64,000 bases of DNA, from positions 2,108,001 through 2,172,000 of the forward strand of contig OZ245730.1 of assembly GCA_965227145.1 (NCBI GenBank), given 5' to 3'. This document shows positions 54,426 to 62,529 of this stretch, one piece after another. Source of the stretch: JACKAQ01 sp965227145. GTDB lineage: Bacteria; Calditrichota; Calditrichia; RBG-13-44-9; J075. Both the position numbers and the translations under genes were made by a program. A model generated the notes under the pieces. It had not been told where the DNA came from. It saw only the letters and a program-made list of their open reading frames with translations, and did not search any database. Each line of letters starts with the position of its first letter. Position 1 is the first letter of the stretch.

Positions 54426-55502
54426 TTACAGCCAGCGTTTGTTGCGAAAATAGAACAGCAACCCAATCACAAGAACAACGCAAACGCCCCAAAACGTCAC
54501 ATAGCCATATTGAAAGCCGAGTTCCGGCAAATTCAGCGGCAGGGACGTATCGAAATTCATGCCATACACACCAGCCAGAAATGATAGCGGAATAAAAATA
54601 GTGGAGATAATCGTCAGCACTTTCATCACTTCATTCATGCGGTTGCTGACGATCGAAAAATGGGTGTCCAGAATGCTGCCGGTAGATTCGCGATATGTTT
54701 CCACCGTTTCGATAATTTGGACGATGTGATCATACAAATCGCTAATGTATCGTCCGGTCGATTTTTTGATATGCGGAATTTCCTGCCGCTGCATAATGGT
54801 CACGGTTTCGCGGAGCGGCCACACCGATTTCCGCACTTCGATCAACTGGCGTTTCAGATAAAATAATTTCTGGATCACATCTCTGTCATCACCTTCGAGC
54901 ACTTGTTCTTCCATAAATTCCATATCGTTGCCGAGCTCTTCCAACACCAGAAAATAATTGTCCACAACCACGTCCAGCAGCGCATATGTCAGATAATCCG
55001 TGCCGCTTTTGCGGATGCGAACCCGCGCCAAACGGATGCGCTCGCGCACCGGATCGAACACATCGCCGGGCGTTTCCTGAAACGTGAGCACAACATCTTT
55101 CCGCATGACAATGCTCACCTGTTCCGAAATAATTTGCCGGTGATCGTCCGATGTGCGCAGCATATTGACCACGATAAACAAAAAATCATCAAATATTTCG
55201 ATTTTGGGGCGTTGGCTGGGGCTGAGAATATCTTCCACCACCAACGGGTGAATATCAAAATGTTCGCTGATTTTTTCCATCAACTGAATATCGTGCAAAC
55301 CGGTGATGTTGATCCACGTGACGGTTGGAGAATCTTTGTAATCCAGCACCATTTCAATGGTTGCATTGTCGATCTGGTTAAAAGCATCTTCTTTATAATC
55401 AATAATTTGGATGACAATTTTATCGGTTCGTTTATCGCCGGTGTAAACCATGCTGCCGGGCGGCAATCCGACCTTCGAAATTCTGCGGGATTTGCGGATC
55501 AT
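54426..55502 (-). CDS. corA: CorA-type magnesium/cobalt channel
   Basis: The 358-residue protein has a large N-terminal cytoplasmic funnel (ending with long helices) and two C-terminal membrane helices. The gate motif YGMNF precedes the second. The family segment IHPLVVEDILSPSQRPKIE is also present. AAAGGAG 7 nt before the ATG at 55502 fixes the start over a longer reading to 55559. It mediates divalent metal uptake. Confidence 0.95.
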   Translation of the reverse strand: MIRKSRRISKVGLPPGSMVYTGDKRTDKIVIQIIDYKEDAFNQIDNATIEMVLDYKDSPTVTWINITGLHDIQLMEKISEHFDIHPLVVEDILSPSQRPKIEIFDDFLFIVVNMLRTSDDHRQIISEQVSIVMRKDVVLTFQETPGDVFDPVRERIRLARVRIRKSGTDYLTYALLDVVVDNYFLVLEELGNDMEFMEEQVLEGDDRDVIQKLFYLKRQLIEVRKSVWPLRETVTIMQRQEIPHIKKSTGRYISDLYDHIVQIIETVETYRESTGSILDTHFSIVSNRMNEVMKVLTIISTIFIPLSFLAGVYGMNFDTSLPLNLPELGFQYGYVTFWGVCVVLVIGLLFYFRNKRWL

Positions 55503-55605
55503 CGGTAAGCTCCTTTGTTCAACATCGCATAAACTATTCATTTTTTTGACATTCGCCAAACATTTTTGCTAAATTTAAACCTGCAAATTTAAAAAAAGGA
55601 CGGGC

Positions 55606-56379
55606 ATGACAACAGCGATCAGTTATTGGGGAAAGCAAGAATTACCGCAAATTGAATCAAAACTGTGGCGGTTCGGGCCGTTGCATGTGTGGCTCAAAAC
55701 CCGGCACGACGAGCTGTGGATTGCGTATCTTCACAGCGACACCGAAGTTGCCGAACAGCCCGACGATTTGAACTGGGAGCGCTGGACGCTCAAAAAATTA
55801 CCGCCGGAGCTGCATTTTAAACCGATGCTACCCAATTTGCCAATGGTGGTCCGAACGGAATATCCGTTTCGGGTGGTGCAAAGTGTGCAGACCAAAATTT
55901 ATATCCGTGTGCCGCTGTGGGTCGGGATTGTTCTGGATGGCAATCAGGTGATCGAACTCCCGACGATGCAACTCTCCAAAACCTGGTTTGGTGGTTTTGT
56001 TGATGGGGAAATTTGCTATTCGCTGACAACATCCGCCCGGAAAGAAGCGTTGTTTGAAAATGAGCGCGCATTTCTGGCGGTATCGCCGATCCAGATTCTC
56101 AACAAATCCGAAGATGAATTGCTGGTGGATAAATTGTGCCACCGCGTTGACCGGCTGAATTTGTATCAGCAAAATGAACGGTTTTGGACGAATGAAACCA
56201 AAATTTATTTTCAGGGAACCAACAACATCAGCGATATTGATTATTCCCGCAAAGCACCGCAGGAAAGCAGCGGCGCAAAACTGGTTACGCCGGCGCGACT
56301 TGGCTCGCACCGAAGCGTCACCGCAAAAACGTTTGATTCAATAAAAGATTTAGCCAGACTGGAATTTCTACACCGATAG
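55606..56379 (+). CDS. DUF432 domain protein
   Basis: The 257-residue soluble, beta-rich protein contains FGPLHVWLKTRHDELWIAY, YPFRVVQSVQTKIYIRVPLW, and YSLTTSARKEALFENERAF, characteristic of DUF432. Members are known mostly from archaea and some bacteria and are often beside MscS-family genes, as here (9-bp gap). A role in regulating the channel is a reasonable guess, not shown. Confidence 0.82.
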   Translation: MTTAISYWGKQELPQIESKLWRFGPLHVWLKTRHDELWIAYLHSDTEVAEQPDDLNWERWTLKKLPPELHFKPMLPNLPMVVRTEYPFRVVQSVQTKIYIRVPLWVGIVLDGNQVIELPTMQLSKTWFGGFVDGEICYSLTTSARKEALFENERAFLAVSPIQILNKSEDELLVDKLCHRVDRLNLYQQNERFWTNETKIYFQGTNNISDIDYSRKAPQESSGAKLVTPARLGSHRSVTAKTFDSIKDLARLEFLHR

Positions 56380-56388
56380 GAGCGCAGC

Positions 56389-57249
56389 ATGAACATTTTG
56401 GGATTTGATTTATCCGGATTTATGTCGCCGGAGCGAATGACGTTAACGATACGCGTAACATTGCTGTTGCTGTTGGGTTTTCCGGTAGTTTTTATGATTG
56501 GCCGTTGGTTGCGCAGCTATGTTACCCATCAGTTCAATCCGCAGCAGGGGATGATTGTCGGGAAAGTATTTCGCTATTCGGGCATCGTCATTTTAACCGT
56601 GATGATTTTGCGGGAACTCGGATTCGAACTGACACCGCTGTTGGGCGCTGCCGGGATTGCCGGTATCGCGTTGGGTTTCGCTTCGCAAACGAGCGTTTCG
56701 AACGTGATCAGTGGAATATTTTTGATTGCCGAACAACCCTTTGTGGTCAATGATGTGATTCGAATCGGTGAAACGGTTGGGCAGGTGCTGTCGATCGACA
56801 CATTGTCGGTTAAGCTGCGGACATTCGAAAACCAGTTTGTGCGTATCCCCAACGAAACCATTCTCAAAAGTCAGGTGACCACCATTACCCGTTTCCCGAT
56901 CCGGCGGGCGGATTTAATGTTGTCTGTCGCTTACAAAGAAGACCTCGATCGCGTAAAAACAGTATTGAAAGAAATCGCCGACAAAAACACCCGCTGTTTG
57001 CAAGAGCCGGAACCGTTGATCATTTTTGAAGGATTTGGCGAATCGTCCATCAGCATCCGGTTTGCGGTGTGGGCGGAAAGCGCGCAATGGCTGACCTTGC
57101 GCAACGAAATGTATGAAACCATCAAAAAACGATTTGAGGAAGAAGGCATCGAAATTCCTTTTCCGCACCGATCCATTTATGTGGGTTCGGTTACCAAACC
57201 GTTTCCGGTGGAAATGCATTCGCCGGATGGCGCAGAGAAAAAGAGCTGA
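56389..57249 (+). CDS. mscS: MscS family mechanosensitive channel
   Basis: The 286-residue protein has three membrane helices. The pore helix GAAGIAGIALGFASQTSVSNVISG carries the Gly/Ala packing of MscS, and the following IAEQPFVVNDVIRIGETVGQV and FVRIPNETILKS belong to the beta domain. AGGAG at 56379-56383 supports the ATG. It releases solutes on hypo-osmotic shock and is translated with the DUF432 protein. Confidence 0.96.
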   Translation: MNILGFDLSGFMSPERMTLTIRVTLLLLLGFPVVFMIGRWLRSYVTHQFNPQQGMIVGKVFRYSGIVILTVMILRELGFELTPLLGAAGIAGIALGFASQTSVSNVISGIFLIAEQPFVVNDVIRIGETVGQVLSIDTLSVKLRTFENQFVRIPNETILKSQVTTITRFPIRRADLMLSVAYKEDLDRVKTVLKEIADKNTRCLQEPEPLIIFEGFGESSISIRFAVWAESAQWLTLRNEMYETIKKRFEEEGIEIPFPHRSIYVGSVTKPFPVEMHSPDGAEKKS

Positions 57250-57351
57250 GATTAGCAGTTGGCGGGTTGTTTTTTCTTTGCCGAAGTGATCCGAAAAACA
57301 TTGGGAAATAACACATTTCGAGTTGATATGTGCCGGAAGCCGATGGCTGGT

Positions 57352-57600
57352 TGCGTACATCTGATGTGGTTCTGCGCGGTTGAGATAAAACGTTGCGCAC
57401 ATCCGATGTGAGGCTGCGCGATTGTGGAAAATCACTGCGCACATCCGATGTTACATTGTGCGGTTGTGAAAAAACTCTGCGAACATCGAAAGTGGCGCTG
57501 CGCGGTTGTTAAAAAACACTGCACACAATCGATGTGCGGCTGCACAGTTGTGAAAAATCACTGCGACATTTGTTGTGACACAACACTGTTGCGAAGATGG
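57352..57600. repeat. 42-bp tandem repeat, six units
   Basis: Five contiguous 42-bp units (57352, 57394, 57436, 57478, 57520) and a partial sixth (from 57562) share TGCGCACATCCGATGT, then a CTGCGCGGTTGTG block and a short A-rich tail. Each unit contains a short palindrome around ACATCCGATGT. Units 3-5 read as 14-residue Cys-rich repeats in the yaiI frame; unit 2 has a stop in that frame. Confidence 0.9.
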
Positions 57601-57657
57601 GGTGCCCGCTTAACAAAAACAAGATACCAGAATCCGGAAAAAAAGCAGGAAGCCGTA

Positions 57658-58134
57658 ATGTCTGAACATGCTGCCAGAAAAATATGGGTCGATGCCGATG
57701 CCTGCCCGAAAGTGATCAAGGATATCCTGTTTCGAGCGGCGGAAAGGGTGAAAATACCGATTGTTCTGGTCTCCAATTTGTATCTGCGGGTGCCGCCCTC
57801 CGATTTTATTTCTGCGATACAGGTGCCCGGCGGGTTTGATGTGGCGGATGATTATATCGTTGCGCAGGTTCAGCCCGGTGAGCTGGTGATTACGGCGGAT
57901 ATCCCGTTGGTGAAACAAGTTATCGAGAAAAATGCGCTGGCGCTGAGCCCGCACGGCAAGCTGTTTACGCAGGGAAACGTGAACGACGCCCTGTTAATGC
58001 GCAATATGAAAGAAGAATTGCGGATGAGTGGGGTGGATACCGGCGGTCCGCAGCCGTTCAGCATGAGCGACCGGGAAGCGTTTGCCAATCGGCTGGATCG
58101 TATTTTGAGAGGCTGGCAGGAGAAAAAACGGTAG
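57658..58134 (+). CDS. yaiI: YaiI/UPF0178 family protein
   Basis: The 158-residue protein has WVDADACPKVIKDILFRAAER, PGGFDVADDYIVAQVQPGELVITADIPL and GNVNDALLMRNMKEELR, the full UPF0178 pattern. The Asp-rich motifs indicate a PIN/NYN-type nuclease fold. Target is unknown. AGGA about 8 nt before 57658 supports this ATG. The frame is open upstream to a GTG at 57424, which would add Cys-rich tandem repeats; that extension is unlikely. Confidence 0.92.
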   Translation: MSEHAARKIWVDADACPKVIKDILFRAAERVKIPIVLVSNLYLRVPPSDFISAIQVPGGFDVADDYIVAQVQPGELVITADIPLVKQVIEKNALALSPHGKLFTQGNVNDALLMRNMKEELRMSGVDTGGPQPFSMSDREAFANRLDRILRGWQEKKR

Positions 58135-58149
58135 TTCAGATTTTTGTAG

Positions 58150-58328
58150 TGGTAGATATTGAGTGATTTGATATGCCATAAAGACGAGATTCTTCGTTCC
58201 GGCAAGCCGGGACTTCTCAGAATGACCACGATGTGATGATGAGGAGTGGCACGAAGTGCTCCCTTTTCCGAAGGAACCGCTTTGCGGCGGGAAAACGACG
58301 AAGCATCTGAGTTTTGAGATATCTACCA
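58150..58328. mobile_element. MITE-like element, 179 bp
   Basis: Terminal inverted repeats TGGTAGATAT (58150-58159) and ATATCTACCA (58319-58328) are perfect. A second imperfect pair lies inside (AGATTCTTCGTTC against the complement of GACGAAGCATCT). The interior has no coding capacity. It looks like a non-autonomous element or structured intergenic repeat. Confidence 0.6.
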
Positions 58329-58415
58329 AATAGTGACACTACCCAGATTTTTTGTCAATGCAAGGTTTGGCTGCAAAGCCGAAAGCGGGGCTTCGCAGCT
58401 TGTGATTGAAAATCC

Positions 58416-59416
58416 TCACCGCATGCTGATTTCAACGCCGATGGCGTGGCTGGTGAATTTATAAGGATAATTGCTTAAATCCCTGCCGTAACCATTGTCG
58501 AATTGAAAAACACCGGCAGCGATCCCAATAATTTGAGATACACCTTTGCCCAAAAGCTCGGGTGGAAGTTGGATGTTAAATACCCGTGCCTGAAACCGAT
58601 GCTGAATGATGGATCATAGACCAGATAATGCTCCCGCCATACATTAAAGTGGCGGCTGTTGCCCTGCCAATGGATGCTGTAGCGAAAACCGTCATAATCC
58701 CGGATGGTAGTTTTGCCATCCAGCTCCGGATCGTAGAAAATATTGTCTTCCAGATTCTGGTTTCCCGGATCGAGCGTGCCGTGTTTAAAAAACCATCGCA
58801 AATGGATGTTGGCGGATAATTGGGCATTGGTGCCCAAAATCGCCGGCTTTTTTAGCACCCATTCCGTGTATAAATAATTCCAGCCCATACTTGCCCAGTC
58901 TTCCACATTGTATTGATAATATTTCAGGTTGTCCCCGGAAACATCGGGTCCGTGAATGCTGTCTGCAAATGCCTGTTTAAAATATTCGTATGATCGCTTA
59001 TTGGAAATAAATTGCCCGTTGGACTCGTGCCCGAGCCCGACAATGGCTTTCACTTTGTAGGGATTTACGACGTGCTCTGTGAACAGGTAGATCAGGGGAT
59101 TTTGTTTTCTGGAAATAACCGGACCGGAATCTTTTGTGCCGAAATAGAAATCATAAACGCCGATATACCCGACGGAAATACCGCTTTCGCCCCATACCTT
59201 GTTTTCCTTAAATGGCCAGATGGTATAATTCGGGGTGAGCGTAAAACGATAGGCGGCGTCGCTCAAATAGGGCTGGTTCCGGTGAATATCCGGTATGTTG
59301 AACTCAATTTTAGTCCCGCCTTCCAGACCCAGTTTGCTATAGTCCGGCTTAACTTTTTCCTCGCCAAATAACGGGATACTCAAGATCAGGCAGATAAGCA
59401 GCAGTGGATGTTTCAT
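58416..59416 (-). pseudogene. pldA: OMPLA-type phospholipase A1, frameshifted near the C-terminus
   Basis: The main frame (58475-59416, 313 residues) has a signal peptide, VGLGHESNGQF with the catalytic His130 and Ser132, and GWNYLY with Asn180, as in outer-membrane phospholipase A. It ends SLPVFFNSTMVTAGI, unlike the family. The neighbouring frame downstream continues as VFQFDNGYGRDLS and ends VEISMR at 58416, matching the final strands of OMPLA. One base lost or gained near 58510-58530 would join them into about 333 residues. This is either a real mutation or a sequence error. Confidence 0.72.
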
Positions 59417-59996
59417 TGGTTCTTCCGGAGTATGGTTTAAATATATGTGGAAATATAAATTACGAATGAAGGGCTAAAGTATTAATGTACTGATGTAACG
59501 CAAAACATCCGATTATCGATAAATCCGCATCCTGAGATATGCCGAAGTAACAGCGGAACGCATGTATACGTTCCCTACGAAGAAAACCGCTGCTATTGTA
59601 GGGTTCGCACATGTGCGAACCGAATTTTTGTCACCGCGTAACATCAGTTAATAACTTAGAATTTTCGCCGTTTTAGTCTAACACGGTAACTTTTTGACGT
59701 CAAAAATTGCGTCTTTCAGGAAAATAAATAGGCAAATATTCAACCGCTGCCGCTTTCTGAAGCGTATTAATGATGAACAAAATTGTTTTCACAAAAACTC
59801 AAGTTGCTTTATTGTAAAACATAAAGTATACTTATTACGTGGTTAAAAACAAACAACCGATCCGGTTAAACGATACGTTTTAAAATTTTTTTAAAATCAC
59901 CTACATTTTTTGTCTTCAAATTTTAATACATCTGACAGTAATTAATGGTTCTCGTATTCTAATAGAACTTATTTGCTGTAAAATATTTAGGAGATT
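59417..59996. other. 580-bp AT-rich spacer with short palindromes
   Basis: No gene seen. It holds an imperfect palindrome at 59555-59574, followed by CCCTAC, and a perfect 20-bp one at 59602-59621 (GGTTCGCACATGTGCGAACC), preceded by GTAG. The stretch from about 59760 is strongly AT-rich, as is the following gene, and probably contains its promoter. Confidence 0.6.
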
Positions 59997-60818
59997 ATGG
60001 AGCAAATGGAAAATCTCAAAATTTTAATTATTGAAGACAATGAGGATGATGCCACATTATTATCATTACTATTAGGCAAATTAACTTTTTACAACCTGAA
60101 TATAAAATGGGCAAATACTTCAGAAGATGGCATTGTAAATGCCGTACTGTGGAATCCACAGATTGTTTTTGTTGATTATAGATTAGACACTTTGAACGGT
60201 CTGGAAGTTATACGAAAGATACAACAACACAATCCTGAACCTGATTTAATTTTAGTCACCGATTATGCAACTGAGTCTATCTTGGCTGAGACCATTCAAT
60301 ACGGCATAGATGATTTTGTGGTAAAAAATAAACTATCGATCAATTTACTGGATGAAGTTGTCAAGCGTTCGCTTCTTCGAACAAAAAAGCGAATCAAGCA
60401 ATTAAATGTTCTGCTGGTTGATGATAATTTAGATGATCTGGAATTGATGTCAACCCTGTTTCAACGGTTAAAAAGTTGGAATTTTAACATCGAGGTTGCC
60501 CAAAGCGGTCAGGAAAGCTTGCAAAAGGTTGAAAAAAGTCAACCGGATATTGTATTTATTGATTACCAGCTTGATGGTTATGTTGGAACAGATTTGATAA
60601 AGTCTATGAATAAAATTGCTCATAGCGCTTCGTATGTCTTAATCTCAAATCATAATAGTCTTGATATGTTATTAGATGCGTTGAAATCCGGCGCAACCGA
60701 TTTCGTTCCAAAAGAAAAATTGAACATGGAATCTCTTGAAAATACATTAAAACTACTGATCAATAAAAAAATGAATTTTATAAATGAGGAAATCAAAAAA
60801 GAGAAGCGAACTGCTTAA
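59997..60818 (+). CDS. tandem receiver-domain response regulator
   Basis: The 273-residue protein consists of two REC domains and nothing else. REC1 has acidic EDNEDD, phospho-Asp60 in VFVDYRLD, Thr88 and Lys110. REC2 has VDDNLDD, Asp189 in VFIDYQLD, Ser217 and Lys239. Both look phosphorylatable. No DNA-binding or enzymatic output is attached and no histidine kinase is nearby, so it is a stand-alone relay of the CheY/Spo0F type. The gene is clearly more AT-rich than the rest of the window. AGGAG at 59989-59993 precedes the ATG; an ATG at 60006 is an alternative. Confidence 0.88.
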   Translation: MEQMENLKILIIEDNEDDATLLSLLLGKLTFYNLNIKWANTSEDGIVNAVLWNPQIVFVDYRLDTLNGLEVIRKIQQHNPEPDLILVTDYATESILAETIQYGIDDFVVKNKLSINLLDEVVKRSLLRTKKRIKQLNVLLVDDNLDDLELMSTLFQRLKSWNFNIEVAQSGQESLQKVEKSQPDIVFIDYQLDGYVGTDLIKSMNKIAHSASYVLISNHNSLDMLLDALKSGATDFVPKEKLNMESLENTLKLLINKKMNFINEEIKKEKRTA

Positions 60819-60888
60819 GCATTAAATAAAACGGAATTGGGTTAGTGAACTGCACCTGATGGTTTGGGAAGTCGCGCCGGAACGATAC

Positions 60889-61314
60889 ATGAATAATGAA
60901 ACCATACTGAAATACGCCTTACTTGCCGGAGCTGTCTATTTTTGTTGTGTGTCCATTGCTCATTTTACCGGCACCAAAATCCCCGGTTTATTTGTGTATT
61001 ACAACATTCCGTCCTACCAATATCAGGATACCATCATTGCTTTTCTGGCGTTTGGCTGGTCTGCATTTTTATATGCAGGTTCTCAACAGCCGGAGATCAT
61101 ACGACCCATCTTGTTATCCGCTTTGGTAGCGTTGGTCGGCTTGATTTACAATACCGTATCAACCGATTTTGATGCTATAACAGGTGCTGCAACCGGTTCA
61201 ACCCCATTCTGGATACAGATTTTCTTACTCAGTTGTTATGCCGGATGGCTTTGGGTATTTGCAGCCAGAACAGGTTTGAAACGCTCAGCCCACCCAAAGG
61301 ATTCCCGCACTTGA
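60889..61314 (+). CDS. small four-helix membrane protein
   Basis: The 141-residue protein has four hydrophobic segments (about residues 7-25, 45-62, 70-88 and 108-128). I do not recognise the family. The ATG at 60889 is chosen; a reading from 60859 adds ten residues. It follows the receiver gene by 70 bp on the same strand. Confidence 0.6.
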   Translation: MNNETILKYALLAGAVYFCCVSIAHFTGTKIPGLFVYYNIPSYQYQDTIIAFLAFGWSAFLYAGSQQPEIIRPILLSALVALVGLIYNTVSTDFDAITGAATGSTPFWIQIFLLSCYAGWLWVFAARTGLKRSAHPKDSRT

Positions 61315-61348
61315 GAAATATGACGGACGAACTTTTCTAAAAAGATTT

Positions 61349-61729
61349 CTATACGGTTGACCATCTAATCAGGTCATCTTTCCATTGCCATTCCAGATAC
61401 GCCAGACCGCCGACATACAGCCCTTCTCCCGTTAAATGCAGCATGCCGAATATGGATATGGAATCCATAAAATGCGTCAAAAATATAAAGCAAAGACAAG
61501 CCCAAACCGCGTTTGCCGATGCCAAAATGATGATGAGCCATTTGCTGCGTTTTTTAAACATGGCTAACGGTGTTGAATATAACCCGTAAACGAGATTCAC
61601 CACACCCATGAAGATGATAAATTCATGCGGCAAGTTATACCATTTGCTCAACCATGCGCTTAGGAACAACACAATAATTCCGGCGGCGATTGCGCCCAAA
61701 CCGTCTATCCAGAGAATATTCTTTTTCAA
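61349..61729 (-). CDS. small four-helix membrane protein
   Basis: The 126-residue protein has four predicted helices: LGAIAAGIIVLFLSAWL, FIIFMGVVNLVYGLY, WLIIILASANAVWACLC and one before GLAYLEWQW. The charged KKRSKW loop between helices 2 and 3 suggests a cytoplasmic loop. No family name is assigned. It is convergent with the previous small membrane protein. Confidence 0.65.
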   Translation of the reverse strand: MKKNILWIDGLGAIAAGIIVLFLSAWLSKWYNLPHEFIIFMGVVNLVYGLYSTPLAMFKKRSKWLIIILASANAVWACLCFIFLTHFMDSISIFGMLHLTGEGLYVGGLAYLEWQWKDDLIRWSTV

Positions 61730-61856
61730 TTATTGATGCTCCAATATGAATTTGTGTGATGGTGACACATCGTTCGACACGCCGAATTAAAGCCGGAAAA
61801 TGAATTATCGCTATGAAGCCTGAGCATATCGTCTGTAAATTATTTCACAAAAGTTA

Positions 61857-62469
61857 AATGTTAAAGGCTAAAAGCCAAATTCCAAAAACCAAATACCAAA
61901 TTCCAAATGAAAAGTTAAAAGGTAAAAGTTAAATGCCAAAGGCTAAGAGCCAAGAGCCAAACGCCAAATACCAAATACCAAATACCAAATGAAAAGTTAA
62001 AAGGCAAAAGGTAAAAGTTAAATGCCAAAGGCTAAGAGCCAAGAGCCAAAAGCCAAGAGCCAAGAGCCAAAAGCCAAAAGCCAAGAGCCAAGAGCCAAAA
62101 GCCAAGAGCCAAAAGCCAAAAGCCAAGAGCCAAAAGCCAAAAGCCAAGAGCCAAGAGCCAAAAGCCAAAAGCCAAGAGCCAAGAGCCAAAAGCCAAGAGC
62201 CAAAAGCCAAAAGCCAAGAGCCAAAAGCCAAAAGCCAAGAGCCAAAAGCCAAGAGCCAAGAGCCAAGAGCCAAGAGCCAAGAGCCAAGAGCCAAAAGCCA
62301 AAAGCCAAGAGCCAAGAGCCAAGAGCCAAAAGCCAAGAGCCAAGAGCCAAACGCCAAACGCCAAACGCCAAAAGCCAAATACCAAATTCCAAATGAAAAG
62401 CCAAAAGCCAAAAGCCAAACGCCAAAAGCCAAAAGCCAAACGCCAAACGCCAAACGCCAAACGCCAAAA
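61857..62469. repeat. heptanucleotide array (GCCAAAA/GCCAAGA) about 0.6 kb
   Basis: About 48 head-to-tail 7-bp units, each GCCAAAA or GCCAAGA, run from near 62031 to 62369, with variants (GCCAAAC, ACCAAAT) on both flanks. Two copies of a longer word (AAATGAAAAGTTAAAAGG, then GTAAAAGTTAAATGCC) begin it at 61905 and 61988. Because 7 is not a multiple of 3, frames stay open on both strands (KAKSQEP repeats on plus, LLAFGSW on minus); I treat these as artefacts, not genes. The array ends 60 bp before the peroxidase start. Confidence 0.93.
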
Positions 62470-62529
62470 GCATTATCATATATAACTTCTCAACAACCAA
62501 ATGCATCAACTAAGAAACGGAGTATTCCT

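Noticed and set aside
56914..57444. Minus-strand ORF covering the mscS 3' end and part of the 42-bp array
   Set aside because: It lies antisense to an intact MscS gene and has no recognisable domain or start signal.
57352..57600. CRISPR-like array in the 42-bp repeats
   Set aside because: The entire 42-bp period is repeat; no variable spacers alternate with conserved repeats.
57424..57657. Cys-rich N-terminal extension of YaiI from a GTG
   Set aside because: The family begins at the ATG at 57658, which has a good ribosome site; the extension is made of tandem repeats.
59417..59996. tRNA or small RNA gene in the spacer
   Set aside because: No cloverleaf or terminator-bounded unit could be recognised; only short palindromes are evident.
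62022..62396. Open frames across the heptanucleotide array (KAKSQEP repeats on plus, LLAFGSW repeats on minus)
   Set aside because: A 7-bp repeat without stop words keeps all frames open on both strands; there is no ribosome site and no non-repeat domain.
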